A stretch of 20,408 nt of DNA from Stentor coeruleus (lineage: Eukaryota; Ciliophora; Heterotrichea; Heterotrichida; Stentoridae), in NCBI GenBank assembly GCA_001970955.1, contig MPUH01001242.1, positions 1 through 20,408 of the forward strand. The letters run 5' to 3'. How positions within the stretch are numbered: the stretch's first letter is position 1; each line of letters begins with the position of its first letter. Under the pieces are notes generated by a model, which saw nothing but the letters and a program-made list of their open reading frames with translations, searched no databases and was not told the DNA's origin. The position numbers and the translations under genes are program-made. Positions 8,240 to 18,442 of the stretch are shown here, one piece after another.

Positions 8240-9064
8240 ATGAAATTTAAATGGCTTTGTTGTTTCGAATCAGATGAGCAGATCAACTCAAATCAGCCAA
8301 CTCCAGCAAATAAACCTACAGATCTATTTGCAAGACGTTTATCTGCATACATTCAAAAAAATAGTATAGAAAGTGTTATAAAAGTTGCTGATAGTAAAGG
8401 TTACTTCACTGAATCTTTAACTGCTCCTATTCTGAGTCTAACTGTCTTAGAAAGCAATTCCTTAGCTAACAATACAAATTATAAAGTTTATGCATATGGT
8501 CTTCAAGGAAGCAAAATACATGAAGGAGCTGTGATTTTTGGAAAAAATACCCCAGGAAAAGAGGAAGAAATTATTATATCAAGTGACTCCCCACCTGAAG
8601 AAAAGTTTCTATCAATATTTTATGATTTAATACTCAAAAAATACTATATTAAAGATCTTTGTTTTGGGACTTTCATCAAAATCTTATCTGAAAAGTCTAT
8701 AGGAAGTAGTTTGTTCATATCTTTTGTCGATAGGAGAATGATGCTAACGATTAAAGAAAAAGTTTTGATTGTCTTTCTTGTTGAAACTGAAGAAAGATTT
8801 GAATTTGGCCCTAATCAAAGCCCTGTTATTGTTGGAAGATGTGAAAATTGTAATGTGAGGATTTTTGGGAAGAATATTTCAAGGGAACAATGCACAATGT
8901 TTTATGATCAAGAATGGTTTATAAGAGATGGGAAATCGTCGAGCAGTAGGAATGGGACTTGGTTTATGCCTTTAGAAAGATGTGAAGTTACTAATGGTAT
9001 GATTTTTAATGCAAGCAAAACGATTTTTTCTGTCAGTTTAGAAAAAGGGAATACTAATAACTAA
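8240..9064 (+). CDS. FHA-domain protein, probably with a second degenerate FHA fold (274 aa)
   Basis: FHA domains bind phosphothreonine peptides. The C-terminal fold (about 178-268) shows VGR at 198-200, NISREQC at 212-218 (family SRxHC, with His replaced by Gln), W226, RDGKSSSSRNGTWF with D230 and N238-G239-T240, and the closing strand. Residues about 75-155 look like a weaker FHA fold: VIFGKN where GR is expected, EEEIIISSDSPPEEKFLSIFYD, then YYIKDLCFGTFIKI resembling the DLxSxNGT strand; its phosphate-binding Arg and Ser are not obvious. Cys7 and Cys8 near the N-terminus could be lipid-modified; this is speculation. No signal peptide or membrane span is seen. It lies downstream of two kinase genes on the same strand, so reading phosphothreonine made by them is an attractive but untested idea. 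A start-stop mini-ORF precedes the chosen start. Confidence 0.85.
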   Translation: MKFKWLCCFESDEQINSNQPTPANKPTDLFARRLSAYIQKNSIESVIKVADSKGYFTESLTAPILSLTVLESNSLANNTNYKVYAYGLQGSKIHEGAVIFGKNTPGKEEEIIISSDSPPEEKFLSIFYDLILKKYYIKDLCFGTFIKILSEKSIGSSLFISFVDRRMMLTIKEKVLIVFLVETEERFEFGPNQSPVIVGRCENCNVRIFGKNISREQCTMFYDQEWFIRDGKSSSSRNGTWFMPLERCEVTNGMIFNASKTIFSVSLEKGNTNN

Positions 9065-9627
9065 GGTATATAATGATGATATTTTAAGATGGATTTATTA
9101 GTTTGAATAAGGTTTTTTTTGATTTAAGGAGAATTATTGAAGATTTTAGGAATGTGTTTGGAATTAATGGTTTTCTTTGAAATTATAGAAGAAAGGGGGT
9201 TTTGGTTTGATAATAATTTTGTAGTCAAGTTATAGGATTTTTTATTTTAGTGAGAATATCTGAGTTTTTGTTTATAGGTAGAAAAAGTTATAACGAACCT
9301 TAATCAGGATAAAAGATTTTATACAGAAAGATTGATTTGCAATTTAAAAAGTTAGATCTTATTGAAAATTTTCTACACCCGAAAAACCTAAATTTCAGAT
9401 TACCACATTCAGAATTTAACTTCCAAATAAATGAATTTTAAATAATTATAAACAGAATATGAGAAGATGATGAAGAATTTTTTAATACTATTTTATTTTT
9501 TATTTTTATTAAATCTTATCATTAAACTCTTTGCATTTAAACTTACAAAACAATTTATAGTTTGAAAAAGTTTACTTTGAGAAAAAAATAGGTATTAATC
9601 TCACTAGAATCTTTAATCTAAAATTAT
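9065..9627. other. Convergent intergenic region with strand skew switch
   Basis: 563 nt between the 3' ends of the FHA gene and the first kelch-receptor gene. From 9065 to about 9293 the plus strand has about 53 G and only 3-4 C; beyond about 9295 C becomes commoner than G. No ORF, RNA or repeat was recognised. Confidence 0.4.
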
Positions 9628-12600
9628 CTAAGTATTAACCCACCCACCTTTTTTATGATTGCTTATCACACTTCTTGTAGGCATAGACAATCTTAAACTT
9701 TCCACACTAGATGAAATATCAGGAACCACAAAATTCCTCTGTATCTGTGAGTTATCAATCTCATTACTATCAGCTACTTTAAAATTCATCTGACAAATAT
9801 ATTGATTTTCTATAATATTCTCTAATCTATTTTTCCTTTCTCCTTTATTTTTTTTCTTTAAAAAAATTCCTTCAATATAAGTCATAGCAATTCCAATCAC
9901 TCCAGTTAATCCAGAAAGTGTTCCAAATAATCCACTAATAAATATTAAAGCGCTTTGTCCTTGATATCTAGATGTATAAAGTCCAGTAGAAAGTTTATTA
10001 AAATTAACTCGTACACTAAGTTGAGTAGCAACTGATAAATCTTCAATATAATTTTCACTTCCTGGAGAAGGAGTTGATGCTGGGGATAAATGATATCCTG
10101 TAAGTTCATGGGGAAATGATGATATAGTTGAAGTAAAATATGAAGGAATTACGCTAAAATAAAATTGACTTGGTTCAGATCCTATGAATATTTGACCTGG
10201 TGTAGGGGATAGACTCATAAAAACACTACTGGAAGATTCTGGAATAGAAGAATCGGATGTTACATTAACAGCGATTTCGGTACTATAACTTGAATCTTCG
10301 GCCAAATATAGGCTTACAGCAGAGTTTATACTGATTTCACATTTGTAGCATTGATAGATTACATGGCAAGAATTTTCAATATTTTTAATACATTTTATGC
10401 TTTCACTTTTTATATTTATGCTGTCAACTGTTATATAAATATCTTTACTACAATATCTAGAAGAATAAATTTCGCTTATTCCTTCCTGTTGAGTACAGGA
10501 ATCACCATAGTTTTGTAGTGTAAATTCTATAAATAAATTCGCAGTAAACTTGTTTACATTATTCTCAAGTATGACTAAAGGCATTAAAGACTTTAACTCA
10601 GTGATATTTTGAGTAAAATATATTAAAATCACTGAAAATACAATTATAATACCTGCTCCAAAAAGTATCATTGTAAAAACTCCTCCAATTAATGTTTTTT
10701 TCAATTGCACAAAATCGCCGATTTCATGGGTATGGCTTGATACATAAAAATCGATTTTCCTAATTAGCTCTTTAGTTTTTTCGAACCTCAAAGCGAAAAA
10801 AATTAATAATACCACAATAATACCAATAGCATATTGAAATAAAACTTCCCATGAAGGTGAATTTTTAACTTTATAAATTTCTGGTTGGATTGATTTTATT
10901 GAATTGAATTTAGTACTCCAATTCAGCATTTTTTGACTACCAGTCGGACATTGATAACCCTGAGAACAGATTTTACATGCTTTAGCTCCATATTTATCAT
11001 TAAAAGTACCTTCTTCACATGGATAACATTGCCTTATTGATGTTGCTCCTTTATAAGGATTATAACAACCTTTAGGGCATTTTAAACATTCAGAAGTTGT
11101 TGTTTTGTTAGAATATGTACCTGGAGGGCAAATTTTACAGATGTTTCTTTCGATGTAAAAACCTTCACTGCAATTAACTTGTAAATCTTCTAATCCATTG
11201 AAAACATCTAAGTTTATAATCCCAAAAAAAGGTAATGGAAGATCTTTAAATAAAACTGTTTGAGAAAGATAATATCCTCCACCGTGATAATAGATTTTTT
11301 TGCTATGAAAAGCATATCCTGCTGAATACACAACATCTTGTGTAAAACTGAAAATAGTTACATTTGGTAAACAAACAGCTGCAACTGGAGCTAAAATTCG
11401 ATACCCAGTATGTCCTCCAAAACAAAGTGAATTATTTCCGAATTGAACATAAATACCTTCCCCTGCTAAACAAAATTTATCTCTAGGAGGGAGAACTTTC
11501 ATACTCGAAAGTTCAATTCTTAAATCTTTATTTTGTAAATTCCCTTCAGTATCAGATCCTCCTGCTGCAATAAGTACCCCCTCATAAATATTACATGAGC
11601 AAAACACACATCCTTGATCTTTATTTTCATATATCATTTCATAAGTATTATCTCTAAAATCATATCTCCATAAATCTCCATAAATCCCATTATTATCCAT
11701 ACCACCGTATATATAAGCAAAAGGTACTTCAAAAGTCATACAAGCTCCTTTTCTTTTTCTTGGTTGGTTTATAGAATTAGAAATTATTTCAGTCCATGAA
11801 TTTTTAATAACATTGTATATAAACATATCATTTGTTAATCCACTATCATCTTCTCCTCCCCATATTATAAAATGATCAGCTCCTGAAGCAGATGCAAAAT
11901 GTGATCTGGCTGTTGGAGCTTTGTTCATAGGGTTTAATAAGGTCCAAATATCACTTTCTGGATCATAAGACCATGTATCTGAAAAAAATTCACCTTTTCC
12001 TTTCCCACCAAAAAGCCATAATTTACCTCTGATTGAATGTAAACAATGAGCTAAACGATTAGGAGGAGATACATAGTGATTGACAATAAAATAGCTAAAT
12101 ACAAAATCAAAGTTGATTTCATGATTTTGTAAACTGTTTGTTAAAATATAAGTATTTGAAGAAGTAAATGCATAACCTCCAAAGTAATAAATTGATTGAT
12201 TTAAACTTATATATGGGGAATTTTTTAAGGTATATTCTCCGAAAACATATATAATTTCCCAGTATTCTTGCTCTGGAGTAAAAATATCAAATTTAAAATA
12301 TTGGTTGTCTAAGTATTGGAAGAAAAAATAGTGATCGATTAGTATGCTCCCACTGAAAAAATACTTTTCTTGTAAATATAAACTATTTTTGAAATCAACT
12401 TGTGTTATATTAGATGATGTTAAGTTTACATTAAATATCATCCCATTGATTTCAGCTGCACCACAAGCAAACACAATTGCTGAGTCTTCATAAATTTCAA
12501 TATTTATAATCAATTTCTGATGAAATAAATAAAAACTCATAAAAGTGGTATAATCAAAATAAACCACCCATATTTCCCATAAATTTTCCTTAATATCATA

Positions 12601-13131
12601 TCTAAATAAAATTTACATATAACTTTTTGCTATAGTTTCAAGTAACTCAATTCCAACAATCAAAAAATATTCACTTCCATTTAATTCATATTTTTTAGAT
12701 CCAAAACTTTGAAATGGAGGAGGTTTGAAATCTTGAATTATCTCTCTCCACATTCTATATATGTAATTAAAACACCACATATCATTCAAAACATATTCTT
12801 GAGTTTTACCTCCATATATGCAAAATTCATCATATTGATTACTTATGAAGCCTGAAGCAGTACTTCTTTTTGCTATATAAAAATTACTAGGACTTATAGA
12901 ATTTGGGTATATAATAGACCAATGCAAAGAAAATAAATCAAAAATCCAAAGGTCGTCTAAATACTGTTTTGAAAATCCTCCGAAAACATAGATTCTGTTT
13001 GAAAATGATGAATATGCTATTGTTGAATACTCACGTGGCTCTGGACCAATGCCTGTTTCTGGTATTTCTGTTGAATAATAGGTTAAAAATTCTTCACTTC
13101 TTGCAAGAATTAAAACAACAAATACAAGCAT
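9628..13131 (-). CDS. Kelch / cysteine-rich / three-span membrane receptor-like protein, copy A (spliced, 1162 aa)
   Basis: Coding joins 13131-12617 and 12601-9628 across a 15-nt intron; without splicing the frame stops at ATG-TAA. Domains: signal peptide 1-11 (MLVFVVLILARS); kelch blades to about 620 (RIYVFGGF, KLWLFGGKG, FIIWGGEDD, AYIYGGMD); cysteine-rich GCC2/GCC3-like repeats about 649-723 (CPPGTYSN, CYPCEEGTFND); span 1 at 759-778; a short cytosolic loop; span 2 at 808-834; an outside domain 835-1053 with several Cys; span 3 at 1055-1085; and a cytosolic tail of 77 residues rich in Ser, Lys and Asn. An extracellular propeller and Cys-rich stalk suggest a surface receptor or adhesion protein, a type expanded in ciliates. 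No catalytic domain is seen, so signalling would need partners. The start follows TATAAAAT and an in-frame TAA. Tandem paralogue of the next gene. Confidence 0.9.
9911..10271. repeat. High-identity tract shared with 14069-14429 (gene-conversion candidate)
   Basis: This 361-bp stretch matches 14069-14429 at a constant offset of 4158 with 6 mismatches (98.3%), including unbroken runs of 99 bp (9911-10009) and 70 bp (10202-10271). Sequence just outside drops to ordinary paralogue divergence. It encodes residues about 949-1069 of copy A: the end of the second outside domain and the start of span 3. A second tract, 12807-12930 against 16971-17094, has 4 mismatches in 124. Confidence 0.75.
12602..12616 (-). 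other. 15-nt spliceosomal intron in kelch receptor A
   Basis: The minus-strand sequence is GTAAATTTTATTTAG. It lies between codon bases AT and A (phase 2), giving Ile172, and splicing joins ...AKSYI to YDIKENLWE, completing a kelch blade. The interior A at position 10 is the only A of the 3' half before TAG and is a candidate branch point. Bases 2-4 (TAA) form a stop when the intron is retained. Confidence 0.9.
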
Positions 13132-13782
13132 ATTTTATAATGGCTTTAAGTAAATACAGGCTTAATTAATCAATTTAATTATAACTAAACTATATGATTT
13201 TACTGAGAAATACATGAACTCTAAAATTTGGTTTAATTTTACCCTAGATAAGAATTAAAGTGGATAATATTAAAATTCAATCAAAATATTTTTTATTTTT
13301 TTAGATTCTCAGGGAGTAAAAAAACACAAAAAATTTATCAAAAACTCAAATTGAGAAAGATTTTGTTATGTGGATGGTTTATTTATCTATAGTTTTATAG
13401 ACTTTTGATATATAAATAGTTAAAAAAAATACATTGTAAGCTAAAAATTTTGATCGAGCCTGAGCTGAAATTCTTTAGCTAGGATTGACTAGCTGTTGAG
13501 TTGTAAAGATCCCTGATTTACAATTTCTTACATTAAATTACTTAATTTGCTGAACTTATTGAACTTGATAAAATTCTATTTGGCTTTTCATATTTATATC
13601 ATTCTAAATTGACTTTTTTGAAAGCATTAAATTAAAAAAGTATTTTTTACAATTTCTACAGCTCTTAATAAATAAAATTCTGCATCTTCTGATTTTAAAT
13701 ATAGATTTTATAAAAAAAGTTAAATTTTATCTCAATTTTTATATTAATAACCATTAATAATAAATCTATTTTCTAAATTTAA
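13132..13782. other. Spacer between the two kelch-receptor genes, with a small perfect hairpin
   Basis: This 651-nt AT-rich region is the 5' flank of copy A and the 3' flank of copy B. TTTATA at 13134-13139 is TATAAA on the coding strand just before the copy A start. AGCTAG (13477-13482) and CTAGCT (13489-13494) form a 6-bp hairpin with loop GATTGA inside a locally less AT-rich stretch. TTAAAGTGGATAAT (13255-13268) recurs at 17855-17868 upstream of copy B. No gene or tRNA was recognised. Confidence 0.35.
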
Positions 13783-16700
13783 CTAACTACTAACCCAATT
13801 ATTTTTTTTATAATTGCTTGTTAGTACACTTGCTGTAGGCATAGCAAGTCTTAAGCTTTCTATACTAGACGTCATATCAGGAGCTACAAAATTTCTCGGA
13901 ATTTGTGATGAATTAACATCATCATCATTATTTTCTTTAAAATTCATCTGACAAATATGCTGATTTTCAATAATCCTTTCTAAGGTTGTCCTTTTATCCT
14001 TCTTCTTTCTTTTCCTCACAATAATTTCTTCACTATAACTCATAGCAATTCCAACTATCCCAGATAAACCAGAAAGTGTTCCAAATAATCCACTAATAAA
14101 TATTAAAGCGCTTTGTCCTTGATATCTAGATGTATAAAGTCCAGTAGAAAGTTTATTAAAATTAACTTGTACACTAAGTTGAGTAGCAACTGATAAATCT
14201 TCAATATAATTTTCACTTCCTTGTGAAGGAGTTGATGCTGGGGATAAATGATATCCTGTAAGTTCATGGGGAAATAATGATATAGTTGAAGTAAAATATG
14301 AAGGAATTACGCTAAAATAAAATTGACTTGGTTCAGATCCTATGAATATTCGACCTGGCGTAGGGGATAGACTCATAAAAACACTACTGGAAGATTCTGG
14401 AATAGAAGAATCGGATGTTACATTAACAGTTATTCCTGTACTATAGCTTGAGTCTTCGGATAATGTTAGTTTTACAGCAGAGTTTATACTGATTTCACAT
14501 TTGTAGCATTGATAAACAACTTGGCAAGAGTTTTCGGTATCTTTACTACATTTGATACTTTCGCCTTTTGTATCTATATTATCAACTGTAATATATAAAT
14601 TATCGCTACAATATCTTGATGAATAAGTTTGATCCATATCTTTTTGTGCACATAAATCACCATAATTATGCAGCATGAATTTTATCATAATATTAGCAGA
14701 AAACTTGTTTACATTATTTTCAAGAATAACCAAAGGCATTAAAGTTTTGATTTCAGTAATATTTTCAGTCATATAAACCATAATTACTGAAACTATAATA
14801 ACAATACTTGCCCCAAAGAAAATTATAGTAAAAATTCCCCCAATCAATGTTTTTTTCAATTGCATAAATTCTCCGATTTCGTGATTGTGGCTTGAAGTAA
14901 AATAATCAATATTCATAATAAGTTGTTGAATTCTATTAAATTTCAATGTTAAAATTATAAAAGCAATCACAGTAATTCCTACAGCGTATTGAAACCAATT
15001 TTCCCATGAGTTTGAATTATTGGTTTTATAAATTTTTGGTTGTATTGACTGAATTGAACTAAGTTTAGTGCTACTATCATAAGGTTTTTGACTACCTGTT
15101 GAACATTGAAAGCCTTCAGGGCATATTTTACATGCTTTAGCTCCATATTTATCATTAAATGTCCCTTCTTCACATGGATAACATTGTCTTATTGATGTTG
15201 CTCCTTTATAAGGATTATAACATCCTTTAGGACATTTTAAACATTCAAATGGAGAAGAACTATTTGAATATGTTCCTGGAGGGCAGATTTTGCAAGAAGT
15301 TTTATCAAAATAAAACCCTTCACTGCAATTGATTTTTAAGTTATTGAAGCTGTCTATATAATCAATGCTAATCTTTCCGAAATAAGGAAGGGGAAGATCT
15401 TTAAATAGAACTGTTTGAGAAAGATAATATCCACCACCATGGATGTAAATGTCATAATTGTGAAAAGCAAAAGCTGCTGAATATACAACATCTTGAGATA
15501 CGCTTGAATACCCAATACCATCATAATATCTAAAAGATAAAACTGGTATCAGCATTCTATATCCAATATGCCCTCCAATACAAAGTGCGCTAATTCCAAA
15601 TCCAATATAAATTCCTTCACTTCCAAAACAAAGATCAGTCCTACCTGGTAAAGTTTTCATATTAACAATATCATACTTAAATTCATTTGTTTGTTTATTC
15701 CCTTCAGAATCAGACCCTCCTCCTGCTGCACTAAATACCCCCTCATAAATATTACATGAACAAAAAACACATTTTATATCTTTACTTTCATATAATATTT
15801 CATAAGTATTATCTCTAAAATCATATCTCCATAAATCCCCATAAAGTTTATTACTATCCATACCACCGTATATATAAGCAAAAGGTACTTCAAAAACCAT
15901 ACAAGCTCCTTTTCTTTTACTTGGAATACTTAAAGAACTAGATATTTTTTCAGTCCATGTATTTTTAATAACATTATATATAAACATATCATTTGTTAAT
16001 CCACTATCATCTTCTCCTCCCCATATTATAAAAATATCAGTTCCTGAAGCAGATGCAAAATGTGATCTGGCTGTTGGAGATTTATTAATAGTATTTAATA
16101 AATTCCAAATATTAGTAACTGGATCATAAGACCATGTATCAGCAAATAATGTATCTTGTCCTTTACCACCAAAAAGCCATAATTTTCCCCTGATAGAATG
16201 CATAGAGTGAGCTAGACGATTAGGTGGAGAGATGTAATGCTCAGCTTGAGTAATTGAACTTACATAAGTTGGATAAATCATATGTCTTTGTATACCGTTT
16301 GTTATATAAAAGACTTCTGAGTAAAAGAATGTAAAACCTCCGAAATAGATTATTGAATTGTCTAATGCTATGTATGGGGCGTTTCTAAAAGGAACTTGGC
16401 CGTATATGTATATAAATGACCAATTTTCTTGCTCTGGAGAGAAAATATCAATTATTAGGTATCGGCAGCTTAAATATTGAGAAAATAAATAATGGTCGAT
16501 TAGAATGCATCCGCTAATAAAATATTTATCTGGAAATTGGTTGTATGTAAAAAAATCGACTTCTTTTGTTATTAATGAAGATGTAATATTAGAAATGAAT
16601 AATTTTCCATTAATATCACATGAACTATAAGCCAAAACAATAGCTAAATCTTCATAAACTTCGATATTAATCATTAGTTTTTGATCGACACTTAAAATAA

Positions 16701-17298
16701 TCATAAAACTAGTAATATCAAAAGTAACTATCCATGCATTCCAAGTGTTTTCACTGAAATCATACCTAAATAAATATTACATATAACTTTTAGCCACCTT
16801 TTCAAGAATCTCATTTCCAATAATTAAAAGATATTCGTTCCCGTTTAATTCAAATTTTTTATAGCCAAAACTTTCAAAAGGTGGTGGTTTAAAACTTTGA
16901 TAGACTTCTCTCCACATTCTATATTGACTATTAAAGCACCACATATCATTCAAAATATAGCCTTTTGTCTTACCTCCATATATGCAAAATTCATCGTATT
17001 GATTACTTATGAAACCTGAAGCAGTACTTCTTTTTGCTATATAAAAATTACTTGGACTTATAGAATTCGGGTATATAATAGACCAATGCAAAGATGTTAA
17101 ATCAAAAGTCCACAGATCATCTAAATAGGATTTTGAAAACCCACCAAAGATGAAAATTTTGTTTAGTAATGATGAATATGCTATAGAAGAATATTCACGT
17201 GGCTCAGGGCCTATGCCTGTTTCATGGATTTCTTTAGAAAATTTATCCATAGAAGAACTTTGACTTCTAGCCATGAAGAAAAGGGTTATGAGCAACAT
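13783..17298 (-). CDS. Kelch / cysteine-rich / three-span membrane receptor-like protein, copy B (spliced, 1166 aa)
   Basis: Coding joins 17298-16781 and 16765-13783 across a 15-nt intron at the same position and phase as in copy A. I chose the ATG at 17298 because it gives a signal peptide (MLLITLFFMARSQ) matching copy A, and both starts follow TTATAAAA. An in-frame ATG at 17340 would add 14 residues. The order is as in copy A: kelch blades (KIFIFGGF, KLWLFGGKGQ, FIIWGGEDD, AYIYGGMD), GCC2/GCC3-like Cys repeats (CPPGTYSN, CPKGCYNPYKGA, CYPCEEGTFND), span 1 (AVGITVIAFIILTL), span 2 (IFTIIFFGASIVIIVSVIMV), the outside Cys domain, span 3 and a basic Ser-rich tail. The kelch N-terminal half has diverged from copy A except in the conversion-like tracts, while the Cys repeats, the end of the outside domain and span 3 are nearly identical. 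The stop is TAG. Ligand unknown. Confidence 0.9.
16766..16780 (-). other. 15-nt spliceosomal intron in kelch receptor B
   Basis: The minus-strand sequence is GTAATATTTATTTAG, 13 of 15 bases identical to the copy A intron. It splits codon AT|G (phase 2) and joins ...AKSYM to YDFSENTWN. The shared A at position 10 and the terminal TTTAG fit a minimal branch point plus acceptor. The intron predates the gene duplication. Retention again gives an immediate TAA. Confidence 0.9.
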
Positions 17299-18442
17299 AT
17301 TTTTATAATTATTTCGATCTGAGAAATTATACCCTAACACCTTAAAATTATAATTTTACTAATTCTCTGTATTGGATACATTAAGTATAAAGAAGTAAAG
17401 CCTGGTTATTTTCGATGTAGTTTGACATTGTTTGGTTAGTAATTTAGCTGAAATAAGAGATGCAGGCTTGCTTTTGTTTTAGAGCTTATTATTGGTTTAT
17501 CTTCATAAATAATTTATACACAAATAATTTCGCTTATATTCATACCTGTTATGCATATTAGATCCTATTGTCAAACAGTTTTTGCGTTTCCATTCTACTT
17601 TGAGTTTTTTACTATGATTTCTTAACAATATCTAATTTTTCTATCATTAAAAGATATATTTTAAGTTAAAACCTTGACTTTTCAACTATTTAATTAACGC
17701 AAATTATTAGGAATTATATTTCAATATCTATCTTGTAAATTAAAAATCAAACTTATAATATATTTCAGACATTAAAAACTAATATTTTTAAGTAGAGTTT
17801 ATATTAAAAAATGCAACACTATAAGAAAAAGGCTAAATATTATGAATTACAGCTTTAAAGTGGATAATTTTTGATATAAAATTTGAAAATGATTGAAATT
17901 GCATATCAAAAAAAATATCTAAAGCATATTCAGAAAATTCAATCACAAAATTAAAAAAGTCTCAAATAAATTTTGCTAGGAAATCATCTGAGACTCTATA
18001 TCTTTGCTTTACAAATCTTGAAAATATCATATGATTAAGAAGCAAATAATATTAAAATAAACAAATTTCCTTAAAGAAAAAGTTTACTTTTCTATGATTC
18101 CCTCATTTCTTTAGTATATCTTCAAGTCAAGCATCATATACAAACATTTTTATCAAAAAATGTTAGACATAAATATATATTACAATTACATCTTATAGTA
18201 AGTAATTGCATTATATTATAAGTAATTAAATTCTATAATAATAAAATATTAGATTTCATATCTACCACTTTAGTTTTAAATATCAAGAAAAAAAGCTTAT
18301 ATTAAATGATAAAACTGAATAAATATTATAGACTATAAAAATCCTGAAATTTATAAAATTTAGATATATATATCTAATAAACCTAGAAATTTTAAATAAG
18401 ATAACCTTTATAATTAAAATTAATTAATAACATATTTTTAGA
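17299..18442. other. Long divergent intergenic region (about 1.1 kb)
   Basis: It separates kelch receptor B (minus) from the TPR gene (plus) and should hold both promoters. TTTATA at 17302-17307 is TATAAA on the coding strand next to the copy B start. The first 200 nt are richer in G on the plus strand and the remainder richer in C. AAGCCTG (17398-17404) and CAGGCTT (17463-17469) form a 7-bp inverted repeat spanning exactly 72 nt, but no tRNA arms fit inside. No ORF was recognised. Confidence 0.4.
18360..18377. promoter_or_regulatory. 18-bp perfect palindrome upstream of the TPR gene
   Basis: TTAGATATATATATCTAA equals its own reverse complement and ends 65 nt before the TPR start codon. The AGA/TCT arms make it more than a plain AT run. 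It could bind a dimeric transcription factor, or be chance in AT-rich DNA. Confidence 0.3.

Noticed and set aside
12969..13169. Plus-strand open frame of 66 codons
   Set aside because: It is antisense to the N-terminal coding region of kelch receptor A and has no recognisable feature.
14979..15173. Minus-strand open frame of 64 codons in another frame
   Set aside because: It overlaps the Cys-rich region of kelch receptor B, whose frame is supported by its paralogue.
17398..17469. Possible tRNA: a 7-bp end stem spanning 72 nt
   Set aside because: On neither strand is there a T-arm with a paired stem, nor a D-arm or anticodon stem, so only the outer stem fits.
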